NCBI GenBank assembly: GCA_910579835.1
Contig: CAJTWQ010000033.1
Coordinates: 1-22,672, forward strand
Direction: 5' to 3'
From: an uncultured Ruminococcus sp.
GTDB lineage: Bacteria; Bacillota; Clostridia; Oscillospirales; Ruminococcaceae
DNA length: 22,672 nucleotides
Made by a program: the position numbers and the translations under genes. The notes beneath the pieces were generated by a model. It was not told where the DNA came from and did not search any database. It worked only from the letters and a program-made list of their open reading frames with translations. Of this stretch, positions 9,275-16,777 are shown piece by piece; position 1 is the stretch's first letter, and each line of letters begins with the position of its first letter.

Positions 9275-10690
9275 ATGCAAATGTTTGGAAAGAAAGACGA
9301 ACCGAAGCTTCCCGATAACGGAACTGCCAGTGTTATAATGTATGACGGTACTAATCAGGATCTTGTTCATAAGCACAAAATCGAGAATTTTAATTTAGGA
9401 AGCCAGCTTATTGTCCATGAGTCACAGGAAGCGGTATTTTTCCGTGACGGAATGGCGCTTGATCTTTTCGGTGCAGGCAGACATACTCTTGAGACTCAGA
9501 ATCTGCCGTTTTTTAACAAGGCATTTAGGCTTCCGACTAATGCTGAGACGATTTTCCATGCTGAGGTCTACTTTATAAATAAGGCCGTTCAGATGGGCAT
9601 AAAGTGGGGCACTGATACAAAGGTTCGCTTTATAGAACCGGATTCCGGACTGCCTATTGAGATAGGCGCCTGCGGTCAGTTTAACCTGCTTGTAAATGAT
9701 TCCAGAAAACTGCTTATAAAGCTTGTTGGAACAGCCGACGGAATGTCCTACAAGAATCTTTCATCTGATTCAAGGGAATATGGTCCCGCAGTTACAAAGT
9801 TCAAGGCGATGATTATCACCAAAGTCAAGAGCAATCTTGCAAGAATAATCAAGAGCTGCAATATCAATATTCTTGAAATAGACGAGCATTTGGAGGAAAT
9901 TTCTGGAAGCCTCCGTATGAATATTAACAAGGCGCTTGAAGAATACGGTCTTATAATGCCGGAATTTTATGTTGAAACGGTTATGACTCCCGATGATGAT
10001 CCGAATTACAGACGCTTAAAGCAGCAGCATGCTGATATGTTCCTTAAGATACGTCAGGAGGAGATCCTCAAGGCTGAGGCCGAAAAGGCAAGAGAGCGTA
10101 TGGCTGTCGAGGCTGAAACAGAGGCTCAGCTTAAAGTGATCTCCGCTCAGGGAGAAGCTCAGGCTCTCAGACTGAAAGCCGAAGCCGAAGCAGAAGAAAT
10201 GAGGATGAAAGGCTTTACCTACCGTGAACAGACAGCCCGAGAAATCGGCGTTGAAGCCGCTAAAAATATGGGCGGAAGCTCCGGAGGCAGCGCAGTGGGA
10301 GAGATTGCCGGTCTGGGGATAGCTCTCGGCGCCATGAGCGGTATTGTGGATATGACCAAAAATGTTATGAACCCTATGACTGGGGTTATATCGGACGCCG
10401 TTAATCCTGCACAGGCCGAAACTTGGATCTGTTCCTGCGGTACGGCAAATACAACTAAATTCTGCGGAAACTGCGGAAAGCCAAAGCCGCAGGCAGATAG
10501 CACGGATGCATGGATTTGTTCATGCGGAATGTCAAATACAACCAAATTCTGTGGTAACTGCGGAAAACCCAAGCCATCCGGTGATACCCCGTGGGTATGT
10601 TCCGTTTGCGGAACCGAAAATACTACTAAATTCTGCGGAGGCTGCGGAAAGGCAAAGCCTGAAGCCGGCGAGGAAGGAAAGGGAGAATAA
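9275..10690 (+). CDS. SPFH-domain protein of the YdjI ('virion core protein') type with three C-terminal zinc ribbons
   Basis: Probable membrane-associated scaffold. An AAGGAGG site lies 3 bases before ATG 9275 and 9 bases before a second in-frame ATG at 9281; either could be the true start. The 471 residues show an SPFH/Band-7 body (about 20-255; FRDGMALDLFGAGRHTLETQ is typical of the YdjI branch), an Ala/Glu-rich coiled coil (about 260-325), a Gly/Ala/Met-rich hydrophobic stretch (about 330-370) and three tandem zinc ribbons from residue 384. There is no N-terminal transmembrane helix, unlike the stomatin-type SPFH protein later in the window. In Bacillus subtilis YdjI belongs to a PspA-linked membrane-stress operon; PspA is absent here and TIR proteins take the neighbouring places. 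The family call is firm; the role is inferred. Confidence 0.9.
   Translation: MQMFGKKDEPKLPDNGTASVIMYDGTNQDLVHKHKIENFNLGSQLIVHESQEAVFFRDGMALDLFGAGRHTLETQNLPFFNKAFRLPTNAETIFHAEVYFINKAVQMGIKWGTDTKVRFIEPDSGLPIEIGACGQFNLLVNDSRKLLIKLVGTADGMSYKNLSSDSREYGPAVTKFKAMIITKVKSNLARIIKSCNINILEIDEHLEEISGSLRMNINKALEEYGLIMPEFYVETVMTPDDDPNYRRLKQQHADMFLKIRQEEILKAEAEKARERMAVEAETEAQLKVISAQGEAQALRLKAEAEAEEMRMKGFTYREQTAREIGVEAAKNMGGSSGGSAVGEIAGLGIALGAMSGIVDMTKNVMNPMTGVISDAVNPAQAETWICSCGTANTTKFCGNCGKPKPQADSTDAWICSCGMSNTTKFCGNCGKPKPSGDTPWVCSVCGTENTTKFCGGCGKAKPEAGEEGKGE
10424..10660 (+). repeat. Three tandem zinc-ribbon coding repeats
   Basis: Copies at 10424-10489, 10511-10576 and 10592-10660 encode W-(I/V)-C-S-C-G-x3-N-T-T-K-F-C-G-x-C-G-K-x-K-P. 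The third has C-x2-C in place of C-x-C at the first ligand pair. The linkers between copies are short and differ. The pattern indicates internal duplication of one ribbon unit. Confidence 0.9.
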
Positions 10691-10692
10691 TT

Positions 10693-11391
10693 ATGAAAAA
10701 TATTAGAACACAGGTCGTAGTCGTACTGCTTATCGTAGCGGCTCTCTTTTCGGCGGCTGTTTTTCTGATTCCCTTTGAAAAGGATGAACCTGCATTCTGG
10801 ATAGGCTATGTCGCAGAGCTGGCTGCAATTTTTCTCCAGATTCCCGTTTTCAAGCTGGCATATCCTGTAGGAACTGATCTGAAAAGCAAGGTTCTGGGTT
10901 ATCCGCTGTTTAAAATAGGCGTTTCATATCTCGTTGTTCAAACGATTCTGAGTTTTGTTATTATTGCTCTCGGAAGCGGCGGAGATTTTCCGGCATGGCT
11001 TGCTCTTCTGCTTTGTCTGGTTGTTCTGGGAACTGCGCTTCTTTTTGGAATGTCCGCCAATATGGCAAGAACGGCTATTACTAATCTGGAGACAGCCTCA
11101 GCTGTTGATACAAATCTTATGAAATCTCTGTCATTTAGGGCAAAGAATCTTGTAAATAAGACTACTGATCCTGCATTTCAGAAAGAGCTTAATAAGCTTG
11201 CGGAAAGGATAACCTACAGCGACCCGGTAAGCAGTCCGGCAACTGCCGATGCAGAATATAAGCTTTCGTCTCTTTTCGGTCAGCTTGAAGCCGCAGTAAA
11301 TTCGCCGCAGGGCGCCGGAATTATGGAGTTATGTCAGTCCGTTAATATCGCTCTTGATGACAGAAATACCATCTGCAAGGCATCAAAATAA
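10693..11391 (+). CDS. Four-helix membrane protein of unknown function, last gene of the TIR-SPFH operon
   Basis: I do not recognise a named family. The 232 residues contain about four transmembrane helices in the first 120 (roughly 8-27, 34-56, 71-92 and 97-119). A soluble, probably cytoplasmic, helical tail of about 110 residues follows, with an LNKLAERITYSDPVSS segment and a LSSLFGQLEAAV helix. It starts 2 bases after the SPFH stop codon, with its GGGAG site inside the end of that gene, so it is translationally linked to the SPFH protein. SPFH proteins commonly act with small membrane partners, so it may be the membrane anchor for the zinc-ribbon SPFH protein; that is inference from position. 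Confidence 0.8.
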   Translation: MKNIRTQVVVVLLIVAALFSAAVFLIPFEKDEPAFWIGYVAELAAIFLQIPVFKLAYPVGTDLKSKVLGYPLFKIGVSYLVVQTILSFVIIALGSGGDFPAWLALLLCLVVLGTALLFGMSANMARTAITNLETASAVDTNLMKSLSFRAKNLVNKTTDPAFQKELNKLAERITYSDPVSSPATADAEYKLSSLFGQLEAAVNSPQGAGIMELCQSVNIALDDRNTICKASK

Positions 11392-11392
11392 T

Positions 11393-11429
11393 AAAAATCC
11401 CATACCTCATAAAGGGGTATGGGATTTTT
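11393..11429. terminator. Bidirectional intrinsic terminator after the TIR-SPFH operon
   Basis: A 16-bp stem with one G-T pair (11393-11408 with 11414-11429) and a 5-base loop. A and T runs at the two ends serve both strands. It separates the rightward operon from the convergent anti-sigma-like gene. Confidence 0.9.
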
Positions 11430-11450
11430 ATATAGGAGGAGTTCTGTCTA

Positions 11451-12749
11451 TCAGTTAAATGCAACGTCCTCGTTTTCGATTACAAGGTAATCGGGTGAAA
11501 CGGCCGGCACATAGTATGCGCCAAATTCTTTCATACCTTCGGAATGACGTGATTTTTCATTTCTTTCTGGGTGCAGTTCTATAAGAAAACGATAGAAGGG
11601 GAGGGTATATTTATAATCGGCGGTACGCTTGTATGTGATACCTGAAAATGTAACTTCATCAGGATTTATACCGTCAGGAAGATAATCCTCCTCCCATACG
11701 GTAGTGTAGTATTCTCTGCTGATAAGCTTTTCATATGCCTCGTCATAACTGATAACAGGATACGTTCCGGCGAAATTCTTGTATGAAAAATTATCGTTTA
11801 AATAGATCGCCGTCAGATTTCCTGTATACTCATAGGCATCGTAAGGATTAGCATATTTGTCAGGATCGTCGGTCTGGATTTCTTCCCCACAGAACATAAC
11901 GTTCCGGAAACTGTAGTTCATAAGCGCTGTCAGCGGATCTTCCGAATTGTCAAAGAGAGAATATGATGAACTTGCATTATTATATATATCATAGTCTGTA
12001 AAAACAGATGGCGTAGGATTGTTCATCCGTATTATATCTCTGTATTTTTCTGCAAGATAGTTCAGAGATTTTAAGGCTTGTTCCTCGCCTTTCATAAAGT
12101 AAACGCCGTATTCGTCCGGAAGCTCGGCCGCAGTTTCAAAATTTATATCTATACTGCCAGAAGAAGACATAAAAAGGCTGACGTCTCCGGCTTGTGCCGA
12201 AAAATCATATCCGTAATGATTTTCAGAAACAGGAATAAATTCTTCCTCCGTTAGCTGCCCTGCAATATCTCTGAGCCTTTCCGTCATTTCTTCCGTTGTG
12301 TAAATGTTAACGGCTTCGTCTGGTTCTATAAATACTGGGAGTTCAGTAAAATTACAGTTTTCACGGCTGGGATTTCCGTCCAGCAGCGTGGATACATTGT
12401 ATGCCCAGAATCCCTCAAAACCCATGCCTCCGGTTTCGCCGTTCTGAGTGCGGATGACCGGAAGTTCACCGGTATTTTCAGGAAATTCAATAATTTGACT
12501 GTATGTTTTTTTTTCTTCTGTCGGCTGTTCGGAAGTTATATTACTTTCCGGTGATTTTTTGCCGGCATTTCTGTCGGGGATATTATTTACCCCCTGCCAA
12601 AGGACAACTCCGGCTGCCGCTGCGGCAAGGGGTCCGATAATCGTCCATTTAACACGTCCTTTTTTTGATCTTGTTTCCGGTGCGGCTTCGATAATGTACT
12701 TATCGTCAACCTCGCCAAGCTGTTCCATAAGTCTTTCGTTCTTTTTCAT
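11451..12749 (-). CDS. Single-pass membrane protein, probable anti-sigma partner of the adjacent ECF sigma factor
   Basis: Probable regulator that holds the adjacent sigma factor. It begins inside the sigma gene with an ATGA overlap (12746-12749) and an AGGAGG site 10 bases before the ATG, so the two are translationally coupled. The 432 residues have a short cytoplasmic N-terminus (1-34) with LMEQLGEVDDKYIIEAA, a motif of the kind seen in partners of such sigma factors, and one transmembrane helix (about 35-55). A Ser/Glu-rich linker follows, then a large Tyr- and acid-rich extracytoplasmic domain (about 85-432) that I do not recognise. The zinc anti-sigma HxxxCxxC motif is absent. The anti-sigma role is inferred from topology and gene order. 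Confidence 0.75.
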   Translation of the reverse strand: MKKNERLMEQLGEVDDKYIIEAAPETRSKKGRVKWTIIGPLAAAAAGVVLWQGVNNIPDRNAGKKSPESNITSEQPTEEKKTYSQIIEFPENTGELPVIRTQNGETGGMGFEGFWAYNVSTLLDGNPSRENCNFTELPVFIEPDEAVNIYTTEEMTERLRDIAGQLTEEEFIPVSENHYGYDFSAQAGDVSLFMSSSGSIDINFETAAELPDEYGVYFMKGEEQALKSLNYLAEKYRDIIRMNNPTPSVFTDYDIYNNASSSYSLFDNSEDPLTALMNYSFRNVMFCGEEIQTDDPDKYANPYDAYEYTGNLTAIYLNDNFSYKNFAGTYPVISYDEAYEKLISREYYTTVWEEDYLPDGINPDEVTFSGITYKRTADYKYTLPFYRFLIELHPERNEKSRHSEGMKEFGAYYVPAVSPDYLVIENEDVAFN

Positions 12750-13303
12750 AGATAAATATCCTCCTCTTCAAGAAATTGGCGGAGCTTTTTCCGGGTACGG
12801 AGCAGCGCCATTTTCACTGCGCCTTCGTTCATATCAATCTCATTTGCAATTTTTTTTACAGGAATGACATACCAGTATCTTTTCATAAAGATTTTCCTTG
12901 ATTTTTCATCGAGTTCCTGTAAAAACCGATTAAGTGATTCTTTAAGCTCCAGATCTTCCGTAAATGTTCTGCCCTGATTTTCGGAAATGCACTCAGTCAG
13001 CTCGTCAAGGCAAACGTCGGTTTCGCTGCCTTTTCGCTTTTTGGAATTTACCTTGCGCCAGAGTGAAAGAGCTGTATTTCGCGCTATCCGTCCTAAAAAG
13101 GCCGACAGACAGGCTGGATTTTCCGGAGGTATATTTTTCCATGCTTTCATCCATGTATCGCTGAGACATTCTTCGGTATCTTCTCTGTTGTGCAGGATGT
13201 TCATAGAAATGGTGCGGCAGTAGCTTTCATATTTTGCCTTGGATTCCTTTATTGCCGATTGTGAGCGTTCAAAGTACAGTTCTATTATTTCAGCGTCGTC
13301 CAT
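12746..13303 (-). CDS. ECF-type RNA polymerase sigma factor
   Basis: Sigma-70 family factor of the small extracytoplasmic-function class. ATG 13303 gives 185 residues; an upstream in-frame GTG at 13321 is rejected because the AAAGGAG site lies between it and this ATG, 8 bases before the ATG. Region 2 covers about 5-85 (NREDTEECLSDTWMKAWKN is a typical region 2.2-2.4 segment). Region 4 covers about 115-180, with SRKIFMKRYWY and the helix-turn-helix VKKIANEIDMNEGAVKMALLRTRKKL. No C-terminal extension is present. It forms an operon with the overlapping membrane protein gene downstream, the usual sigma/anti-sigma arrangement. The signal it responds to cannot be read from the sequence. Confidence 0.93.
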   Translation of the reverse strand: MDDAEIIELYFERSQSAIKESKAKYESYCRTISMNILHNREDTEECLSDTWMKAWKNIPPENPACLSAFLGRIARNTALSLWRKVNSKKRKGSETDVCLDELTECISENQGRTFTEDLELKESLNRFLQELDEKSRKIFMKRYWYVIPVKKIANEIDMNEGAVKMALLRTRKKLRQFLEEEDIYL

Positions 13304-13328
13304 GCTCTCATCTCCTTTCACTTATATA

Positions 13329-13355
13329 GACGCAGAGGAGGATGCCGAGGTAACA
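13329..13355 (-). promoter_or_regulatory. Possible autoregulated ECF promoter
   Basis: On the minus strand, TGTTAC (13355-13350), 17 bases, then CGTC (13332-13329). This resembles ECF promoters of the TGAAAC-N16/17-CGTC kind, and many ECF sigma genes use their own promoter. The -35 match is only partial, so this is tentative. Confidence 0.35.
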
Positions 13356-13363
13356 AGATTCAT

Positions 13364-13395
13364 AAAAAAACGGCGGTCATTAAAGATCGCCGTTT
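13364..13395 (-). terminator. Intrinsic terminator after the branched-chain aminotransferase gene
   Basis: An 11-bp stem with one G-T pair (13368-13378 with 13385-13395) and a 6-base loop, followed on the minus strand by a run of seven or more T. It separates ilvE from the sigma factor gene. Confidence 0.88.
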
Positions 13396-13406
13396 GGATG
13401 ATATTC

Positions 13407-14474
13407 TTATTTTACTTCAACAGTCCAGCCGAAAGTATCCTCGATCTTTCCCCACTGAATGCCGGTCATTGTATCATAGAGCATCTGAGAGATTTTTCCG
13501 ATCTTATTGTCATTGATCTCCATAACTTTGTCGTTCCATTTAAGATGACCAACAGGGGAGATAACAGCAGCGGTGCCGGTACCGAATATCTCGTTTAGCT
13601 TGCCGGCGTCATATGCATCGGCAATTTCCTGAATAGTAATTCTTCTTTCGGAAACTGGGATTCCCTTAGATTTGCAGACGTCAATAGCCGATTTTCTTGT
13701 GATACCGGGGAGAATACTGCCCTGAAGCAGTGGAGTTACTACTTCTCCGTCAATAACGAAGAAGATATTCATTGCGCCAACTTCTTCAATATATTTCTGC
13801 TCAACGCCGTCCAGCCAGAGAACCTGGGAATAATTCTGTTTATGAGCCTCGTCTTGTCCGATAAGAGATGCGGCATAATTTCCGCCTGTTTTGGCAAATC
13901 CCATACCGCCTCTTACAGCGCGGACATATTTGCTTTCAACATAGATATTAACGGGATTGAGACCGCTTTCATAGTAAGCGCCGGACGGGGAAAGAATAAT
14001 CATAAAGAGATAGTGTTCGCCGGGCTTAACACCGAGGAAAGGATCGCAGGCGAAGATAAACGGTCTGATATAAAGCGATTCTCCGTCCTTTGCAGGAACC
14101 CAATCTTTTTCGACGTGCAGAAGTTCCATAAGGCACTGCATACCCAGTTCTTCAGGAAGCTCAGGGATTACAAGTCTCTCATTGGACTTGTTCAGTCTTT
14201 TGAAGTTTTCCTCAGGGCGGAAAAGCTGAATTTTGTTGTCTGCTGTTCTGTAAGCTTTCATTCCCTCAAAAACGGTCTGACCGTAGTGCAGACACATTGC
14301 GGCAGGGGAAAGCTCAAAGTTGCCATAAGGCTTGATTTCAGGATCGTGCCAGCCCTGTCCCTCGTCATAGGGCATAACAAGCATATAGTCGGTGAAGATA
14401 TGTCCGAAGCCGAGCTTGTCGCCGGACTGTGGCTTTGCTTTTAAAGTTTCTGCTTTTGTAAATTTAATTTCCAT
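13407..14474 (-). CDS. ilvE: Branched-chain amino acid aminotransferase
   Basis: PLP-dependent class IV aminotransferase that interconverts leucine, isoleucine and valine with their 2-oxo acids, using glutamate/2-oxoglutarate. ATG 14474 (355 residues) is preferred to an in-frame TTG at 14483, because GAGGG lies 9 bases before the ATG and abuts the TTG. Visible signatures: HYGQTVFEGMKAYR, YIRPF, the PLP lysine in GFAKTGGNYAASL (Lys195), EEVGAMNIFFV, and LPGITRKS. Length and order match the larger IlvE type, with a long N-terminal segment. It is preceded on the same strand by a 41-residue peptide gene ending 27 bases upstream, and no other biosynthetic ilv/leu genes are in the window. A terminator follows at 13364-13395. 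Confidence 0.96.
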   Translation of the reverse strand: MEIKFTKAETLKAKPQSGDKLGFGHIFTDYMLVMPYDEGQGWHDPEIKPYGNFELSPAAMCLHYGQTVFEGMKAYRTADNKIQLFRPEENFKRLNKSNERLVIPELPEELGMQCLMELLHVEKDWVPAKDGESLYIRPFIFACDPFLGVKPGEHYLFMIILSPSGAYYESGLNPVNIYVESKYVRAVRGGMGFAKTGGNYAASLIGQDEAHKQNYSQVLWLDGVEQKYIEEVGAMNIFFVIDGEVVTPLLQGSILPGITRKSAIDVCKSKGIPVSERRITIQEIADAYDAGKLNEIFGTGTAAVISPVGHLKWNDKVMEINDNKIGKISQMLYDTMTGIQWGKIEDTFGWTVEVK

Positions 14475-14501
14475 TTTATTCAACCCTCTTTAAAAAATTT
14501 A

Positions 14502-14627
14502 TCAGTCATTTACCGAGAAGTAATGCTTCTCGCAGAGCCGCTTGCATATCACTGCAGACGCCGCCGCAAGACCTGCCGTGCAGATAATTGCCGCTGAAGC
14601 TGTAATAATAATTTTGCTTTTTTTCAT
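14502..14627 (-). CDS. 41-residue hydrophobic peptide
   Basis: A short gene of unknown function. It starts ATG 14627 with an AGAGG site 6 bases upstream and ends TGA at 14502-14504. It encodes Lys-rich MKKSK, one hydrophobic helix (about 6-27, rich in Ile, Ala and Val) and a polar tail CKRLCEKHYFSVND. A promoter lies directly upstream and ilvE begins 27 bases after its stop, so it is the first gene of the ilvE transcript. A 7-bp hairpin (CGAGAAG/CTTCTCG, about 14514-14532) falls in its 3' part. It is either a small membrane protein or, less likely, a leader peptide; it has no clear run of Leu/Ile/Val codons of the attenuator type. Confidence 0.6.
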   Translation of the reverse strand: MKKSKIIITASAAIICTAGLAAASAVICKRLCEKHYFSVND

Positions 14628-14661
14628 AAGAAACCTCTTTTCATTGATGAATCCAACTTAT

Positions 14662-14690
14662 ATTATATCACAATTAAGTAAAAATTTCCA
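14662..14690 (-). promoter_or_regulatory. Promoter of the small-peptide/ilvE transcript
   Basis: On the minus strand, TGGAAA (14690-14685), a 17-base spacer and TATAAT (14667-14662), with an extended -10 TGA. The same TTGTGATATAATA core is found in the alanine racemase promoter. Confidence 0.7.
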
Positions 14691-14749
14691 TAGTTACGTT
14701 CTTGTTGTTTTTTACAAAGTTGAATCTTAATTTTTGTGCATAATATACA

Positions 14750-15364
14750 TTATTCGTCGAATGTGCGCACTCTTAGCTTTGCTCCGAGCTTTTCCGCAAT
14801 TTCCCGCGACGCTTTGATCTGCTCTTCGGGGATAACGTCCACCACCGACATGATAACTTCGGATTTTCCCGTTTTTACGCAGTCAGCGGTAAATTTCTGC
14901 ATAGCTTCGAAAGCGTTGTCAAATTTCGGACGTGTGACTTTCATGTATTCATCCTTAGTGCCGGCGTTGAGGCTGACGGAAACAACATCCATAACAGCGC
15001 AGATTTTTTCGGCAACGGAACAGCCGTTGATAAGATCTCCGAGGCCGTTTGTGTTTATTCTGAGACGTGCAGAGGGGCACTTTCTCTTTATATATCCGGC
15101 GGTTTCTACGACGATATCAGTGCGGCAGGTCGGTTCGCCGTAGCCGCAGAATACAATTTCCTCATATGAGCTTAAATCAAAGGAATCCAGAGCGGTGGCT
15201 ATTTCCTCTGCAGACGGTTCATGTTCAAGCCACAGCGGATCTGAGCCGTAAGCTCCGTCTGCATGATTTCTTATGCAGAATGTGCAGGAACAGGGGCATT
15301 GATTTGTTAAATTCAGATAAAGATTTTTTCCTACCTCGTAGGATATTGTCATTGATTTTTTCAT
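14750..15364 (-). CDS. Radical SAM protein, TatD-associated type
   Basis: Probable radical S-adenosylmethionine enzyme of unknown substrate. The 204 residues show the [4Fe-4S] motif C-x3-C-x2-C at Cys23, Cys27 and Cys30 (QCPCSCTFC), the GGEP-like CGYGEPT (about 73-79), and LRINTNGLG, a typical late strand of the radical SAM barrel. It resembles the short family described as linked with TatD nucleases, and a TatD gene does occur about 2.4 kb away on the other strand. ATG 15364 has GGAG 7 bases upstream. It begins 41 bases after the alanine racemase gene and probably shares its transcript. No clear terminator was found after it. Confidence 0.85.
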   Translation of the reverse strand: MKKSMTISYEVGKNLYLNLTNQCPCSCTFCIRNHADGAYGSDPLWLEHEPSAEEIATALDSFDLSSYEEIVFCGYGEPTCRTDIVVETAGYIKRKCPSARLRINTNGLGDLINGCSVAEKICAVMDVVSVSLNAGTKDEYMKVTRPKFDNAFEAMQKFTADCVKTGKSEVIMSVVDVIPEEQIKASREIAEKLGAKLRVRTFDE

Positions 15365-15405
15365 ATATGTTCTCCTTTTATTTCACACCGGCTAAGCCGC
15401 CGCCG

Positions 15406-16548
15406 TTATTTGGTATAGATCCTGGGAACTCTTTTTGATATTCCGCATACCACCTCGTAGCCTATGGTTCCGTAAAGACCGGCAAGCTCATCGGCTGTTA
15501 CAGTTTCGCTTCCGTCCGTACCGATAAGAACAGCAATATCTCCGGGGTGTGTTTCGGGTACGTCGGTAACGTCAATCATAATCTGATCCATGCATACTCT
15601 GCCCAGAATGCGGCATCTATGACCGTGAACGAGGATCTCACCCTTGGAGGAAAGCAGCCTTGAATAACCGTCTGCATATCCTATGGTCACGGTGGCAATG
15701 CGCATTTTTCCGGAAGCCCTGAAGGTTCTGCCGTAGCTTACACAGTCGCCGGCCTCTATGTTTTTTACATGGGAGATAACGGCTTTAAGGGACATTACCG
15801 GCTTTAATCCGTTAGGCAGCTTCATGTTTATATCGGGATGCAGACCGTAGATAATGATTCCTGCCCTTGCAAGGGTACTCCGTGGACTGTTTCGGCAGCA
15901 GACGGCGGCACTGTTCATGAAATGAATGTGAGGGAGACGGATATTCATTGCCGTAAGGCAGTCGTATGTATCCGTAATAAAAGTTTCCTGTCGGTCAGTG
16001 TAGGCTATATTATCCGGATTATCGCTGTCAGCCACAGCAAAATGTGTATATATGCCTTCAACGGAAAGCCGCTCCATTCGGCATATTCCGGCAATTTCCG
16101 CGGCACAGTCCTCTGAAGAAGCATTACGAAGCCCGATTCTTCCCATACCTGTGTCTATCTTGATATGGCACCTGAGCCGTTCTGATATTCCGGAGCACAG
16201 TTCCCTGGCGTAATCAGCGGAGACTATTCCCTGTATTATGTTATATTTAAGGAGATCGCCGGCATATTCCGGAGGGGTGTAGCCGAGTATAAGGATTTCT
16301 GCATTCGGACAGCAGATCCGGACTTCTACGGCTTCGTCAATGTTTGAAACGGCAAAATATTTGATACCGCACTCTTTTTCAAGACAGCGTACAATTTTTT
16401 CACATCCGTGTCCGTATGCATCGGCTTTGACGACCGCCATAATTTCTGTGGAGGAAGAATTAAGCTTTTTGATGATGTCAATATTGTTTTTCAGTGCGCT
16501 GAGTGAAATATCAGCCCATGCCCGGTGAAGATGTCTTGGCTCCGTCAT
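15406..16548 (-). CDS. alr: Alanine racemase
   Basis: PLP enzyme that interconverts L- and D-alanine, supplying D-alanine for peptidoglycan. The 380 residues match the family length. Visible signatures: the PLP-lysine motif AVVKADAYGHG (Lys41), HIKIDTGMGRIG (129-139), HFMNSAAV (209-216), GDCVSYGRTF with the second catalytic base Tyr272, TIGYADGYSR (288-297) and CMDQIMIDVTD (319-329). ATG 16548 is preceded by AAAGGA at 7 bases. The leader is about 175 bases long if the promoter at 16731-16758 is used. It is the first gene of the leftward unit that continues with the radical SAM gene. Confidence 0.97.
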   Translation of the reverse strand: MTEPRHLHRAWADISLSALKNNIDIIKKLNSSSTEIMAVVKADAYGHGCEKIVRCLEKECGIKYFAVSNIDEAVEVRICCPNAEILILGYTPPEYAGDLLKYNIIQGIVSADYARELCSGISERLRCHIKIDTGMGRIGLRNASSEDCAAEIAGICRMERLSVEGIYTHFAVADSDNPDNIAYTDRQETFITDTYDCLTAMNIRLPHIHFMNSAAVCCRNSPRSTLARAGIIIYGLHPDINMKLPNGLKPVMSLKAVISHVKNIEAGDCVSYGRTFRASGKMRIATVTIGYADGYSRLLSSKGEILVHGHRCRILGRVCMDQIMIDVTDVPETHPGDIAVLIGTDGSETVTADELAGLYGTIGYEVVCGISKRVPRIYTK

Positions 16549-16673
16549 TGTTTTATCCTTTCTTATTTCTGAGAAAACTCTTGAAATGTGTGTTGTTTTA
16601 TGATATAAGCAGCGTGACGCTGCACCCTGTGTCGCGCTAAAAAAATATTAGTCGAAATTTATTTCCGCGCCTG

Positions 16674-16702
16674 TTGCATTTTTGCTGATTTTATGATATA
16701 AT
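16674..16702 (+). promoter_or_regulatory. Promoter of the LCP-like/tatD/PP2C operon
   Basis: TTGCAT (16674-16679), a 17-base spacer and TATAAT (16697-16702) preceded by TGA (extended -10). It faces the alanine racemase promoter, so the two transcripts would overlap at their 5' ends. Confidence 0.75.
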
Positions 16703-16730
16703 CATAATATGCAGACAATACTGCAATATT

Positions 16731-16758
16731 ATTATATCACAATTACAGAAATTTGCAA
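16731..16758 (-). promoter_or_regulatory. Promoter of the alanine racemase unit
   Basis: On the minus strand, TTGCAA (16758-16753), a 16-base spacer and TATAAT (16736-16731) with extended -10 TGA. The predicted start near 16724 lies downstream, on the plus strand, of the opposing promoter's start near 16709. Confidence 0.72.
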
Positions 16759-16777
16759 TAGTTTCGGGAATAATTTA

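Noticed and set aside
9275..10690. Viral or prophage origin suggested by the 'virion core protein' name of this family
   Set aside because: The name is inherited from a distant similarity; the sequence is an SPFH/zinc-ribbon protein and no phage genes surround it.
14502..14627. Classical branched-chain amino acid attenuator leader
   Set aside because: Ile, Val and Leu codons are not in a run, and no terminator/antiterminator pair was found between it and ilvE.
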